This document shows positions 1 through 8,130 of a DNA stretch of 64,000 nucleotides, one piece after another; the first letter of the stretch is position 1; each line of letters begins with the position of its first letter. The notes under the pieces were generated by a model, which was not told the DNA's origin, made no database searches, and saw nothing but the letters and a program-made list of their open reading frames with translations. This stretch comes from DAOUKH01 sp965261455. GTDB taxonomy: Bacteria > Chloroflexota > Dehalococcoidia > SHYB01. The stretch covers positions 3,472,001 to 3,536,000 of the forward strand of contig OZ253453.1 in the NCBI GenBank assembly GCA_965261455.1, read 5' to 3'. Position numbers and translations under genes: made by a program.

Positions 1-1
1 G

Positions 2-31
2 TGGTCGGCGTGGGACACGCTGGCGTTCTAG
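2..31 (+). CDS. C-terminal end of an upstream gene (partial)
   Basis: The first bases read in frame 2 as WSAWDTLAF followed by TAG, ending 13 bases before the next start codon. This spacing fits the tail of a co-oriented upstream gene cut by the window edge. Nine residues are too few to name a family, and the reading could be chance. Confidence 0.3.
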   Translation, partial: WSAWDTLAF

Positions 32-44
32 AAGGAGTGGCATC

Positions 45-1034
45 ATGGACTCCAAGCTGGGGCTTGTGCTCTACCACGGCTTTGAAAGCGGGGCGGAGTT
101 GGCGCGGTACGCCGAGATCGCGGAGCGCGAGGGGTATGAGAGCCTGTGGATGACGGAGCGCAGCGGCCACGAGGAGGCCTTCGCGACGCTGGGCTACGCG
201 GCGGCGTCGACGAGCCGGCTGCGGCTGGGGCTCGGCGTGGCCAACGCCTACTCGCGCCATCCGGTGCTGCTGGCGATGGCGGGCGCGACCCTCGACCGGC
301 TCTCCGGCGGCCGCTTCATCCTGGGCTTGGGCGCGAGCGACCGCGATGTAATCGAGGGGAAGCTGGGCATCCCGCACGAGCGGCCGATCGCGGAGCTGGA
401 ACGCGCCGTCCGGTCGCTGCGGGCCCTGTTCGCAGGGGAAACGGTCGATGAGGAAGCGGGGCGGAGCAAGATACGCGGCGTCCGGCTGGGCGTGCATCCC
501 GTGGCCGAGCCGCTGCCGCTCTATGTGGCGGCGGCGGGGCCTAGGGCGCTGGCGATGGCGGGTCGGACCGCCGACGGGATCATCCTGAATACCTACAGCC
601 CGACGTCGTACGTGCGGTGGGCGGTCGCGACGGCGCGGCGGGCGGCGGAGGAGTCGGGGCGCGACCCCGCGTCGCTCGACGTGGTGTGCATGCTGGTGGT
701 GCGGCTCACCGACGATCCCTCATCGCTCTACCCCATGTTCAAGGAGCGGGTGGCGCGGCTGTTGTCGGAGCCCCACGGCGGCGAGCTGCTGCTGAAGGAC
801 AGCGACTTCGATCCTGTCCTAGCGGGCCGCGTCCGCGAGGCGGCCTCGGACGGGGGGACGAAGGCGGCCGCCACGCTGATTCCCGAGGCGATGGTGGAGG
901 AGTTCTACGTCCTCGGCGACGCGGCCCGGTGCAAGCAGCGCATCAAGGAGTACCGGGCGGCGGGGGTGGACCAACCGCTGCTGCTGCCTCGGCTGGAGGA
1001 CTTCGAGGCGGTGGCGTCGGCGTTCGCGGGGTAG
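45..1034 (+). CDS. LLM-class (luciferase-like) flavin-dependent oxidoreductase
   Basis: 329-residue bacterial luciferase-like monooxygenase of the F420/FMN-using TIM-barrel class. It opens with the typical first strand (LGLVLYHGFES), has a YESLWMTER segment around residue 31, and the family signature for the flavin pocket, LSGGRFILGLGASDRD, around residue 86. The ATG follows a strong GAAGGAG ribosome site at 31-37 with 7-base spacing. Substrate cannot be read from sequence. The last 129 bases recur, 96% identical, at 3491-3619, so the 3' end exists twice around an inserted gene. Two further paralogs lie at 27627 and 48415. Confidence 0.88.
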   Translation: MDSKLGLVLYHGFESGAELARYAEIAEREGYESLWMTERSGHEEAFATLGYAAASTSRLRLGLGVANAYSRHPVLLAMAGATLDRLSGGRFILGLGASDRDVIEGKLGIPHERPIAELERAVRSLRALFAGETVDEEAGRSKIRGVRLGVHPVAEPLPLYVAAAGPRALAMAGRTADGIILNTYSPTSYVRWAVATARRAAEESGRDPASLDVVCMLVVRLTDDPSSLYPMFKERVARLLSEPHGGELLLKDSDFDPVLAGRVREAASDGGTKAAATLIPEAMVEEFYVLGDAARCKQRIKEYRAAGVDQPLLLPRLEDFEAVASAFAG

Positions 1035-1085
1035 GAGCGCGGGGCCATGGACGCCTAAGCCGGAAACCGCCGAACCTGGCCTTCG

Positions 1086-3419
1086 CTAGGCGTTAAGGTA
1101 GCCGCGCAAGTCAGGGAATCGATACAGAAGTCGCTCTTTCTCCGACGCTGCATCGGCATCGTGGGGGTGTTCTTTCCCCCAGCTTATCAAAGACTGAGAT
1201 AGCATCTTGAGAGAGCGATGCCGTTGATCGGCCTCTTGGTGAGCTTCACTGATGCGTGCCAGGCGCTCGTAGTTCAGCACGATAGCACGACATACCTGAC
1301 TGCGGGACTGATATGGACCATGCTCGAACTCTTCCGGATCCGAGAGTGCATCCTTGAGATGAGTCTCCGCTTTACGTGCTTCTTGTATTGCTCGGTCGTA
1401 CTGAACTTGTTGGTACAAGTCCTGAGCCAATCGGCTTCGAGCATATCCAGCCAGGAAGGAAAGCCGCTCGGAGGGGCCGACGTTCTTGAGGCCGTTTTCA
1501 GCAGACCGGGCTGCTGCAGTCCACTCTTGTCGATCACCCTCCATGCTTGACCAGTGCCTGTAGGTTTCCATGTTTGAGGACTTAAACTTCGATGCCCGCT
1601 CGAAGTGGTAGCGGGCGTCGGTGTAACGGGGCTGCGGTTTCCAGGCTTTGTAAACCCAGCCTAGCATTCCATGCAGGTCAGGGTTGTCGGGGTACACGTT
1701 CAAGGCGTTGAGAAGAGTCTCTCGGGCATCAGAGTGTTTGTCCAATTTCACTAGGCTGATGGCTTGCCTAATATATTGGCCGATACGCCCACGGTCTGCA
1801 GGTGACGGTCGCGCCTTGTCCTTGAAGAGCTTGAGAGCGCTTGCTATGCGGCGAGTCAGGTCCGATCCTTCATAGACGTCCCGCACCAGTTTTCGCGTGT
1901 TCGAATTCAGTGAAAACCTGGACTGTCCTTCGACGAGGTGCGGGGCAGGCAACAAGAATAACTCCTGTAGCTGCTCAACCGAGTCCTTGCATTCACTTTC
2001 CGATAGGTCAGCGACATCCTGTATTTCGGCCAGGGATATCTCTCCCGGATAGAGCGCGCAAGTCAGTAGTGCCTTCTGGGCTGGAGGTGAGAGCATGTCG
2101 AACTCTCTTCCCAAGGCATACCTACGAGCGTCCTCCCCTCCATTATCACGCCATTTATTTGTCGCCATATGAGGGGTCTCACCCACCTTGCACAAACGCA
2201 GCAAGTCTTGAACAAAGAGCGGGCTTCCTTCGCACACCTTCAAGATTTCACGGATGGTGGAACGTGTAAATTGACTGGGTTCTAAACCGTACATAGCCAC
2301 GCGGCTCTTGACAAACTCTATTCCGTCATTTTCAACCTCGAAACCCTTCACCTGTGTCCGTTCCATGGCATAGCGAGCTCGGCGTGAGGTAAGCAGGAAC
2401 TTTGACGGTGTCTTCGTGCGATTCAGAAAGAAGGATACCGCCTCGTCGCTTTCAAGAGAGTCTATGTCGTCAAGGATAACCAAAGCTGGTAGCAACGAGA
2501 GTGATTGACGACACTCGCCTTCTTTCTCTGGAATACCCATGCCTTCGATGTCGGGGCAACCATAGGCACGGAGGATACAGTCGATGGCGGAATCAAGATT
2601 CCAGAAATCCGGTGCTTCGATGTCGACGGTACGGCCTGCTTCGAACCGGCGAGCCTTGGCGCTCATCCAAATGATGTATTGAAGGTCAGGAGGTGGATCT
2701 TGTGTCACTGACACAGCAAACTGGTAGGCGATGGCGGTTTTGCCTTTCCCTCCGTCGCCCGCCAATAGCCAGGCGCTGGAATAAGGATCGTTGACCCACT
2801 CATGTAGTTGTTGGAGCTCCGCTTTCCTACCGACGAATTGCAGCGCCACCGATTCTCGTGGTGGCAAGGTGTTCTCCAGCAATCTCTTCTCTGCTATAGC
2901 TGCGCTGTTGAATGCTATGCCGCTGATGGATTCGTAGAGAGTTAGAATCTGCTTAGCGGCTTCCATATCAATATGGTCCAAGATACGCCTAGCAGAATCC
3001 AGCAACATGAGTGCGTCTTTGTCATCCACATCAGCTTCTGCTGGGTGTCCGACGATCGGATTCCGAAGGGTGGCCACAGTTCTTGCCCACCCAAGGACCG
3101 CTTGTCGCCTATCTTTTGTGGGAACTGGCGCCTCTTGATGACTGGGAAATAGGTCGTTGAAGTATTTCTCGAATAAGTTGAAGAAGTGATGCGCATCTAG
3201 CAGATCTGCATCATCCCTAAGTGGTGTCTCAAGTTCACCGGTCGCTCGGACCGTTGCAGCTTTTTCCTTGATCCCGGGCCATTCCTTTTGGAATGATGCG
3301 GCAATCCTCGTTTGCCAGTCGCCCGGGTATTTTTCGCTCAGCATGTTGCGAATGTGGTTCACGACGGCATTGCGATAGATTCGGAGTCCGTCAAAGCAAA
3401 TTGTGTTTGTGGAGGGCAT
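1086..3419 (-). CDS. HEPN-STAND NTPase-TPR protein, candidate antiphage defence gene
   Basis: 777 residues in three parts. Residues 1-170 form an all-helical N-terminal domain resembling the Swt1-type HEPN fold, with an R-x5-H motif (R119-N-P-I-V-G-H125) of the kind that is catalytic in HEPN ribonucleases. Residues 195-430 are a STAND/NB-ARC-like P-loop NTPase: FVGRKAEL entry, Walker A GDGGKGKT (221-228), Walker B ALVILDDID (312-320), sensor LLTSRR (342-347) and CEGSPLFV near 400. A winged-helix-like stretch (about 432-520) and TPR-like helical repeats (545-777) follow. Effector-NTPase-sensor order is that of STAND defence proteins; function is inferred. The gene is visibly AT-richer than its neighbours, lies opposite them, and sits between two copies of a neighbour's 3' end. 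Confidence 0.75.
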   Translation of the reverse strand: MPSTNTICFDGLRIYRNAVVNHIRNMLSEKYPGDWQTRIAASFQKEWPGIKEKAATVRATGELETPLRDDADLLDAHHFFNLFEKYFNDLFPSHQEAPVPTKDRRQAVLGWARTVATLRNPIVGHPAEADVDDKDALMLLDSARRILDHIDMEAAKQILTLYESISGIAFNSAAIAEKRLLENTLPPRESVALQFVGRKAELQQLHEWVNDPYSSAWLLAGDGGKGKTAIAYQFAVSVTQDPPPDLQYIIWMSAKARRFEAGRTVDIEAPDFWNLDSAIDCILRAYGCPDIEGMGIPEKEGECRQSLSLLPALVILDDIDSLESDEAVSFFLNRTKTPSKFLLTSRRARYAMERTQVKGFEVENDGIEFVKSRVAMYGLEPSQFTRSTIREILKVCEGSPLFVQDLLRLCKVGETPHMATNKWRDNGGEDARRYALGREFDMLSPPAQKALLTCALYPGEISLAEIQDVADLSESECKDSVEQLQELFLLPAPHLVEGQSRFSLNSNTRKLVRDVYEGSDLTRRIASALKLFKDKARPSPADRGRIGQYIRQAISLVKLDKHSDARETLLNALNVYPDNPDLHGMLGWVYKAWKPQPRYTDARYHFERASKFKSSNMETYRHWSSMEGDRQEWTAAARSAENGLKNVGPSERLSFLAGYARSRLAQDLYQQVQYDRAIQEARKAETHLKDALSDPEEFEHGPYQSRSQVCRAIVLNYERLARISEAHQEADQRHRSLKMLSQSLISWGKEHPHDADAASEKERLLYRFPDLRGYLNA

Positions 3420-3490
3420 TGGGAAGTCGCTTTAGGGCAGCTGTGAGGCCGTCGCGAGTCTAGTTGCATTGATGGAGTCCTGCAAGTGCC

Positions 3491-3619
3491 TACCTCCTCG
3501 GCGACGCGGCCCGCTGCAAGCAGCGGATCGAGGAGTACCGGGAGGCGGGGGTGGACCAACCGCTGCTGCTGCCTCGGCTGGAGGACTTCGAGGCGGTGGC
3601 GTCGGCGTTCGCGGGGTAG
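3491..3619 (+). pseudogene. Detached second copy of the 3' end of the LLM oxidoreductase gene
   Basis: These 129 bases align without gaps to 906-1034. There are five mismatches, all in the first 53 bases; the last 76 bases, including the TAG stop, are identical. Read in frame they give YLLGDAARCKQRIEEY onward to SAFAG-stop. Similarity ends abruptly on both sides and there is no start or upstream coding part. The stop lies 10 bases from the 3' end of the permease gene, so this may be the original chromosomal end of the oxidoreductase gene before the STAND gene arrived. Confidence 0.85.
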
Positions 3620-3629
3620 GCGTGCGGCG

Positions 3630-5504
3630 CTAGCGGTTGCCTTCGACCACTACGGTGATGATGTCGATCTGGTGATACTTGCGGTGCTGCACGGAAGAGG
3701 CGTAGTGCCGCAGTAGGCGGAATGAGATCTCGCGGTCGTCCTGGATCTCGGGCTGATCGCTCAGGTACGCCTGCCGGTCTTCGAGGTTTTCTTCGTCCGC
3801 GGCAGCCGCGAACTCCATCTCGATCTTTCCATTGATGCGGCGTGCGTTGATGATCAAGCTTCGTTTGTCGCCGTCTTGGTCCTGAGGCAGCAAACTCTCC
3901 AGCGTCTCCTCACCGGCTGAACGCAGCCTGTCCGTTGAGGCCTCGTTCCAGCCCGCCTTGGAGGCAACGTCGCTCAGGAACGCGTCTATTTGGGGAAGCG
4001 CGGCGACATTCAGCTCTACGTTCAACCGTCTGCGCCGGGAGCCGCCAAGCTCCAGCAAGAGAGTGAAGGCGATCAAACTCACGGCGCCAACGGTCAGGCC
4101 GTTGCCAAGGAGGGTTTCTAACGTCCCGCTGAGGACGTCGGAGAAGATCAGGTCGTTCTGGAAGCCTACGCCCAGCCAGAAGGAGACACCGACCGCGAGA
4201 GCTTTCTTCGGGTCGAGGCCGTCGCCGATGACCAACTTCATGCCCTGCACGAACAGCAACGCCAGTGTGACGGTCACATAGGCGCCGAAGACGGCGCCGG
4301 GGATGGCGGTAATGAGGGCTATCAGCTTGGGAAGGAAGGCCACCGCGATGAGAATGGCCCCGCCGTAGACGCTGATGCGGCGCGCGGCGACCCCGGTGAT
4401 GAGGGTCCGCGGGGCATTGCTCGGTGGGGCCATGTTGGGGAGCGATCCAAGGGCGGCGGACATGAGGTTGGTGAGGCCGATGACATTCAACGTGCCTTGG
4501 ACGACGCGGAAATCGGCGGCGCGCGGCCTGCGCCACGAGACCTGTTGAATGGCAACCATGTCGCTAATGCCGTAGAGCGTGGTGGAGAGGGTCACGATGA
4601 TGAAGCCGGGCAGGAGGCCCCAGAATTCCGTGCCCAGACCGAAATCGAAGTTTGGCCGCGCATCGAGGGGCAGGCCGATCCAGGCCGCGTCGAGGAAGGG
4701 CTGAACGTCAAAGAGGCCGAACGGCGCTGCAACGACACAGCCGGCCACGATGGCAATGACCGGCGTCCACTGCTGCAAGATAGGGGTGCCAAATAAGCGC
4801 AGCGCGATAAGGAGGGCGAACGTCGCTCCCGCGATGGTGGGAGCGGCATGGCTGGCCGCGCCTTCGGGGGTTGCCGACAGCCTGCTGAGGAGGACCGACA
4901 TGACGGTGCCCGCCAGCAGCATGAGGACGGAGCCGGTGACCGTCGGGGTGATGATGCGGCGCAAGAGGGAGAGCCTCGAGACCAGCACGAACTGAAAGAT
5001 CGCGGAAACGACGATGAGGCTCGACAGCATGGCGGGTCCGCCCGCCACCAACGCGCTGATGGCGACCGCGATGTAGGCGGAGCCGTTGGAGACGCCCAGT
5101 GGATACCCCGCCCCGAATCGCCAGATTCTGAAGGACAGAAGGATGGTGCCGAATCCACATATCGCCAGGGAGCAGAAAAAGACCCACGACAGGTAGCTTT
5201 CGGGTTGGCCGCTTGCCTGAACGATGATGGCGGTGGAGGCGGCCATCCCCGACAGCCGGCTCATAACGCTCTGGAAGCCCTGGCCAAGGGCCACCATGGG
5301 AGGCGGCTCTTCGTCCGGCTCGTAGAGGATGTAGTCGTTTGTCTGCGGCGCGGCCAAGTCCGTTCTCGAGTTGCTGCTTGTGGGGACCGCTTCCGTTGAC
5401 GGCGCTTTCAGGGCCGGGATACGGGACGGGCGGTGGGATAGCAGACCGCCGATGGCGGCACACCCGCGGAAGCGGCGGCGGATGGTGGGCGGGGACCCCC
5501 TCAA
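3630..5504 (-). CDS. NCS2-type nucleobase permease with C-terminal ATPase-like domain
   Basis: Up to 624 residues. YEPDEEPPPMVALGQGFQSV (about 58-77) matches the entry of xanthine/uracil (NCS2) permeases; many hydrophobic segments follow and the conserved carrier core reads NMAPPSNAPRTLITGVAARR. The last ~150 residues (from about 480) are soluble and resemble a histidine-kinase-like/RsbW-type ATPase domain (RSAGEETLESLL, then paired strands). Permease plus anti-sigma-like domain is uncommon and suggests a regulated or sensing transporter. The first ~50 residues are Arg/Ser/Pro-rich and doubtful; the real start may be an internal TTG near residue 50. Substrate is not determinable. Confidence 0.72.
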   Translation of the reverse strand: MRGSPPTIRRRFRGCAAIGGLLSHRPSRIPALKAPSTEAVPTSSNSRTDLAAPQTNDYILYEPDEEPPPMVALGQGFQSVMSRLSGMAASTAIIVQASGQPESYLSWVFFCSLAICGFGTILLSFRIWRFGAGYPLGVSNGSAYIAVAISALVAGGPAMLSSLIVVSAIFQFVLVSRLSLLRRIITPTVTGSVLMLLAGTVMSVLLSRLSATPEGAASHAAPTIAGATFALLIALRLFGTPILQQWTPVIAIVAGCVVAAPFGLFDVQPFLDAAWIGLPLDARPNFDFGLGTEFWGLLPGFIIVTLSTTLYGISDMVAIQQVSWRRPRAADFRVVQGTLNVIGLTNLMSAALGSLPNMAPPSNAPRTLITGVAARRISVYGGAILIAVAFLPKLIALITAIPGAVFGAYVTVTLALLFVQGMKLVIGDGLDPKKALAVGVSFWLGVGFQNDLIFSDVLSGTLETLLGNGLTVGAVSLIAFTLLLELGGSRRRRLNVELNVAALPQIDAFLSDVASKAGWNEASTDRLRSAGEETLESLLPQDQDGDKRSLIINARRINGKIEMEFAAAADEENLEDRQAYLSDQPEIQDDREISFRLLRHYASSVQHRKYHQIDIITVVVEGNR

Positions 5505-5516
5505 GCGTGCGTAGGC

Positions 5517-5522
5517 TATACT
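5517..5522 (+). promoter_or_regulatory. TATACT -10-like box upstream of the DUF1330 gene
   Basis: TATACT in the extended context GGCTATACT, 77 bases before the ATG at 5599. The same hexamer precedes several other genes in this window. No convincing -35 box is seen. Confidence 0.35.
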
Positions 5523-5598
5523 CCGCGCGGGCTACCTTCTGTAGCCCGCCCCTTCTGTTGCCTGAGGGTTCTGGTTACAACGCGGAAGGGGATGAACC

Positions 5599-5885
5599 AT
5601 GGCGGGCTACGTGATCACTGAAGTTGAGATAACGGACGCGGAACGGTACGCGGAGTTTCTCGGGCAGGTGACGGCAACGGTTGAGGGTCACGGGGGCAAG
5701 TTCATCGCGCGGGGCGGCGCCATTGACGTCGTCGAGGGCGATTGGACGCCTTCGCGGCTCGCGATACTGAATTCGACAGCGCCGAGCAGGCGAAGGCGTG
5801 GCTGAACTCTCCCGAGTACACCGCGCTCAACGAGCTTCGCACCAGCTCCGCCAACATCAACATGGTGGTCGTCGAGGGCTTGTAG
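5599..5885 (+). pseudogene. DUF1330 family protein, frameshifted
   Basis: The first 57 residues (MAGYVITEVEITDAERYAEF onward) match the DUF1330 family, small ferredoxin-like (dimeric alpha/beta barrel) proteins. After GDWTPSRLAIL the frame breaks near 5769. In the next frame the family sequence resumes as EFDSAEQAKAWLNSPEY and runs to VVVEGL-stop at 5885. Inserting one G at 5769 restores about 95 residues, the usual family length. Either a recent inactivating deletion or a sequencing error. Confidence 0.8.
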
Positions 5886-5908
5886 CTCCGCCCTTCGTCC
5901 GCGCCGTC

Positions 5909-5958
5909 CTATTCCCGCGGCACGCCGCCGGCCTCGAATTCGGTGAGGGCGGCTTTGC
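5909..5958 (-). pseudogene. Fragment resembling the 3' end of the adjacent amidohydrolase gene
   Basis: On the minus strand this reads RKAALTEFEAGGVPRE-stop, closely parallel to the last residues of the amidohydrolase ending at 6667 (VKAALNEFEAAGGPRGE-stop). Orientation is the same, and similarity fades just before the VapC stop codon. The VapBC pair lies exactly between the two ends. It is short and diverged, so it could come from a lost paralog rather than a duplication. Confidence 0.6.
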
Positions 5959-5966
5959 GCGGCTAT

Positions 5967-6368
5967 CTAGGGGGTCTCTAGGCCCTCGGCGAGAGCGGCC
6001 CCCGCCAGTTTTCTATCCAGCGTGGCCAGTGTCGTTCCCAGCCGTTTGGCCAACTCCAAGTACAGGGCATCGTAGAAGGACAGGCCATGTTCTCTCGCGA
6101 GATTGAAGGCCGCCTGGAGGTTGGTGTCACCGTCGGTGCGTATGGGCAATGCCTTTAGGGAATCCAGACGCTCCGTGGTCCCATTCTGGGACACTCGGCC
6201 CCGACGCTCCGCTGCCAGCAGCGCGTTGCGCACCTCGTCGTGCCAGAGCGGCGGCACGATCGCCCCATCCCGCCGGAGCCGCGTCAACGCGTCGGCGGCC
6301 CTTGGTTCAAACTCGTCGTCCAAGAGCCAATCGGCGGTGATCGACGCATCGAGAACGAGACGGCTCAT
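5967..6368 (-). CDS. vapC: VapC-type PIN-domain toxin
   Basis: 133-residue PIN-domain ribonuclease. It starts MSRLVLDASITADWLL with the first catalytic acid in LDAS, has the central HDEVRNALL acid, and ends with the FYDALYLELAKRLGTTLATLD segment carrying the last acidic residues. The chosen ATG at 6368 overlaps the antitoxin stop as ATGA, typical of a translationally coupled toxin-antitoxin operon; the longer frame upstream is rejected. VapC proteins cleave tRNA or rRNA when freed from antitoxin; the target here is unknown. Confidence 0.88.
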   Translation of the reverse strand: MSRLVLDASITADWLLDDEFEPRAADALTRLRRDGAIVPPLWHDEVRNALLAAERRGRVSQNGTTERLDSLKALPIRTDGDTNLQAAFNLAREHGLSFYDALYLELAKRLGTTLATLDRKLAGAALAEGLETP

Positions 6369-6616
6369 ACGCGGCGGCCCTCGCGGTGGGCGGTCACGAT
6401 TTCGTCGAGGGACATTCCGGTGGGCTCCCAACCGGCCCGCAGTTGTAGGAACCGGTCCACGGCTGCCTCGCGATCGGCCCGGGCTTGGGTGTGGGCCGGG
6501 ACCAAGTGGGCGATGGTCGCGCCGTGGCGCGTGATTGCGACGGTCTCGCCGTGTTCGACACTTCGCAGGAGCTCGGCGAGGCGTGTCTTTGCTTCCGTAG
6601 CTTGAACTTTACGCAT
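6365..6616 (-). CDS. vapB: Phd/YefM-type antitoxin of the VapBC pair
   Basis: 83 residues. The N-terminal half (MRKVQATEAKTRLAELLRSV followed by GETVAITRHG) is the Phd/YefM DNA-binding fold; the C-terminal half, rich in Arg and acidic residues, should wrap the toxin. It is the first gene of a two-gene operon overlapping vapC by 4 bases. Autoregulation is likely given an imperfect inverted repeat just upstream. Confidence 0.87.
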   Translation of the reverse strand: MRKVQATEAKTRLAELLRSVEHGETVAITRHGATIAHLVPAHTQARADREAAVDRFLQLRAGWEPTGMSLDEIVTAHREGRRV

Positions 6617-6627
6617 GACGCACTTCC

Positions 6628-6656
6628 AACCGGTTAGTTTGACCAGTTTTATTGTA
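6628..6656 (-). promoter_or_regulatory. Candidate vapBC promoter and operator
   Basis: On the minus strand TACAAT (5 of 6 to the -10 consensus) lies at 6656-6651. It is followed by the imperfect inverted repeat AACTGGT / ACCGGTT (6648-6642 and 6634-6628) ahead of the antitoxin start at 6616. A repeat between promoter and start is the usual place for antitoxin binding. Confidence 0.45.
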
Positions 6657-6666
6657 GCAGCTCCGG

Positions 6667-8034
6667 CTACTCGCCGCGCGGCCCGCCGGCCGCCTCGAAC
6701 TCGTTGAGGGCGGCCTTGACCCAGGCGAGGTCGTCGGTGGCGGCGCGTTGGCGAGCCGCTTCGGGGTCGATGCCGTAGACGCGGGCGGCGTTGAGGCCGA
6801 GGATCTTGGCCTTGATGCGCGGGGTGAGCTCGGGGTAGCCGTGGCGCTCGCGCAATTCCTGGGGGATTTGGAAGGCGCGGAAGGCGTCGATCAGGGGCTG
6901 GGGCGAGCCGTACCAGATTGAATCGCTGCCCCAGAGGACGTTGTCTTCGCCGACGGCGAGGAGGAGCTTACCGAGGACGTGGGCGGCCTCGCGGGGGCGG
7001 CGCACGAGGACGAACCAGGTGCTGCCAAGCTCGGCGTAGACGTTGGCGCCGGGCGGGATTCCGGCGTCGGCGAGGCTCTTCACGAGGCGGTCCGTCCCGC
7101 CGCCGGACTGGTCGTAGGGGCCTTCCTCCTCGTCGGCCACGGGGGTCTCGTAGCCGGAGTGGTAGACGAGGAACTTGATGTCGGGGAAGGCCGCGGCGGC
7201 GGGGCCGACGTCGCGGGGCGAGCCGGCGGGGGCGAGGGCGCTGAGACCCTTGTGGGCGCAGACGATCCCGACGCCGAGCTCGCGGCTGCGTTCCAGCAGG
7301 GGCAGGCCGTGGGCCTCGTCGTCGAGCTGCCAGCCGGGTTCGCCGTTCCAGCCGTGGGCGGTGTAGACCTTCCACGCCACGGGCTTGTTGCGTTCCTTGA
7401 TCCGGTCGAGGCGGTCGATTTCGCCTGGCGCGTTGGGATGGACGATGGCGTGGCTGAGGAGGCGGCCGGTGCCGGCGAACCGGTCGATCAGCTCGCGGGA
7501 GCCGGCGATCTCGGGGTTGGTGAGGATGTTGCGGCGCTCGTCGCCCGGAGCCGAGGTCAGCACCGCCACCGCCGTCTCACTTTCAAGGAAGACGTGGCGG
7601 AGGTAGTTGGTGAAGTCAAGGTGAATGCGTGGGTCGAGGCCCTTCCAGCGGTCGGGGGCGACGTTGCGGATGAAGCCCATGACGCCGGCGACGCCGTGGG
7701 CTTCGGCGCGGTGCCGCGCGACATAATGCGTCTGCACGTCGATGACAAGCTCGTCGCCGGCGAAGGCGGCGTTGGCGGCCTCGGGATCGGTCTCCGCCTC
7801 GGGTGGGACGTGGTAGTAGCCGCCGCCCCAGGCGTCGTCGATGGCGCGGAGGGCCGCTGCGCCGCCGCGGCGGCTCTCCGCGAAACGGCGTTGGTCAAGC
7901 AGTGTGCGGCTCTCGGCCACGGCGCGGGCGGCAGTCCGTCCTACAGCGGCAAGGTCGCGCTCCGACCAGAGGAGCGGGCGGAACTCGTCGTTGCCGCGGC
8001 GCTGGAGGACAAGCGGCAGGGGCGGGGTCGTCAT
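6667..8034 (-). CDS. Amidohydrolase-2 family metal-dependent hydrolase
   Basis: About 455 residues from MTTPPLPLVLQRRG; the 19 residues upstream in the frame look non-coding. It is a TIM-barrel amidohydrolase (COG2159-like): VIDVQTHYVARH near residue 110, HAIVHPNAPGE, KVYTAHGW, FLVYHSGYE, and the late LWGSDSIWYGSP motif with the catalytic-type Asp. The first strand has QTH rather than the usual D-x-H-x-H. Such enzymes decarboxylate or hydrolyse ring carboxylates; the substrate is unknown. It is the host gene next to VapBC. Confidence 0.78.
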   Translation of the reverse strand: MTTPPLPLVLQRRGNDEFRPLLWSERDLAAVGRTAARAVAESRTLLDQRRFAESRRGGAAALRAIDDAWGGGYYHVPPEAETDPEAANAAFAGDELVIDVQTHYVARHRAEAHGVAGVMGFIRNVAPDRWKGLDPRIHLDFTNYLRHVFLESETAVAVLTSAPGDERRNILTNPEIAGSRELIDRFAGTGRLLSHAIVHPNAPGEIDRLDRIKERNKPVAWKVYTAHGWNGEPGWQLDDEAHGLPLLERSRELGVGIVCAHKGLSALAPAGSPRDVGPAAAAFPDIKFLVYHSGYETPVADEEEGPYDQSGGGTDRLVKSLADAGIPPGANVYAELGSTWFVLVRRPREAAHVLGKLLLAVGEDNVLWGSDSIWYGSPQPLIDAFRAFQIPQELRERHGYPELTPRIKAKILGLNAARVYGIDPEAARQRAATDDLAWVKAALNEFEAAGGPRGE

Positions 8035-8074
8035 GCGGCGCATTCTAGCGCACGAGGTGCCCCGCGCCGTTAAG

Positions 8075-8110
8075 AAGAAGGCCCCCGCCACTGCTGGCGG
8101 GGGCCTTCTT
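8075..8110 (-). terminator. Intrinsic terminator after the 8131-8427 gene
   Basis: A perfect 16-bp inverted repeat with arms 8075-8090 and 8095-8110 and loop CTGC. The minus-strand transcript continues into a T-rich stretch. It lies between the 3' end of the 98-residue gene and the start of the amidohydrolase. Confidence 0.85.
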
Positions 8111-8130
8111 TCGCGCCGGTCGGCCTGTGG

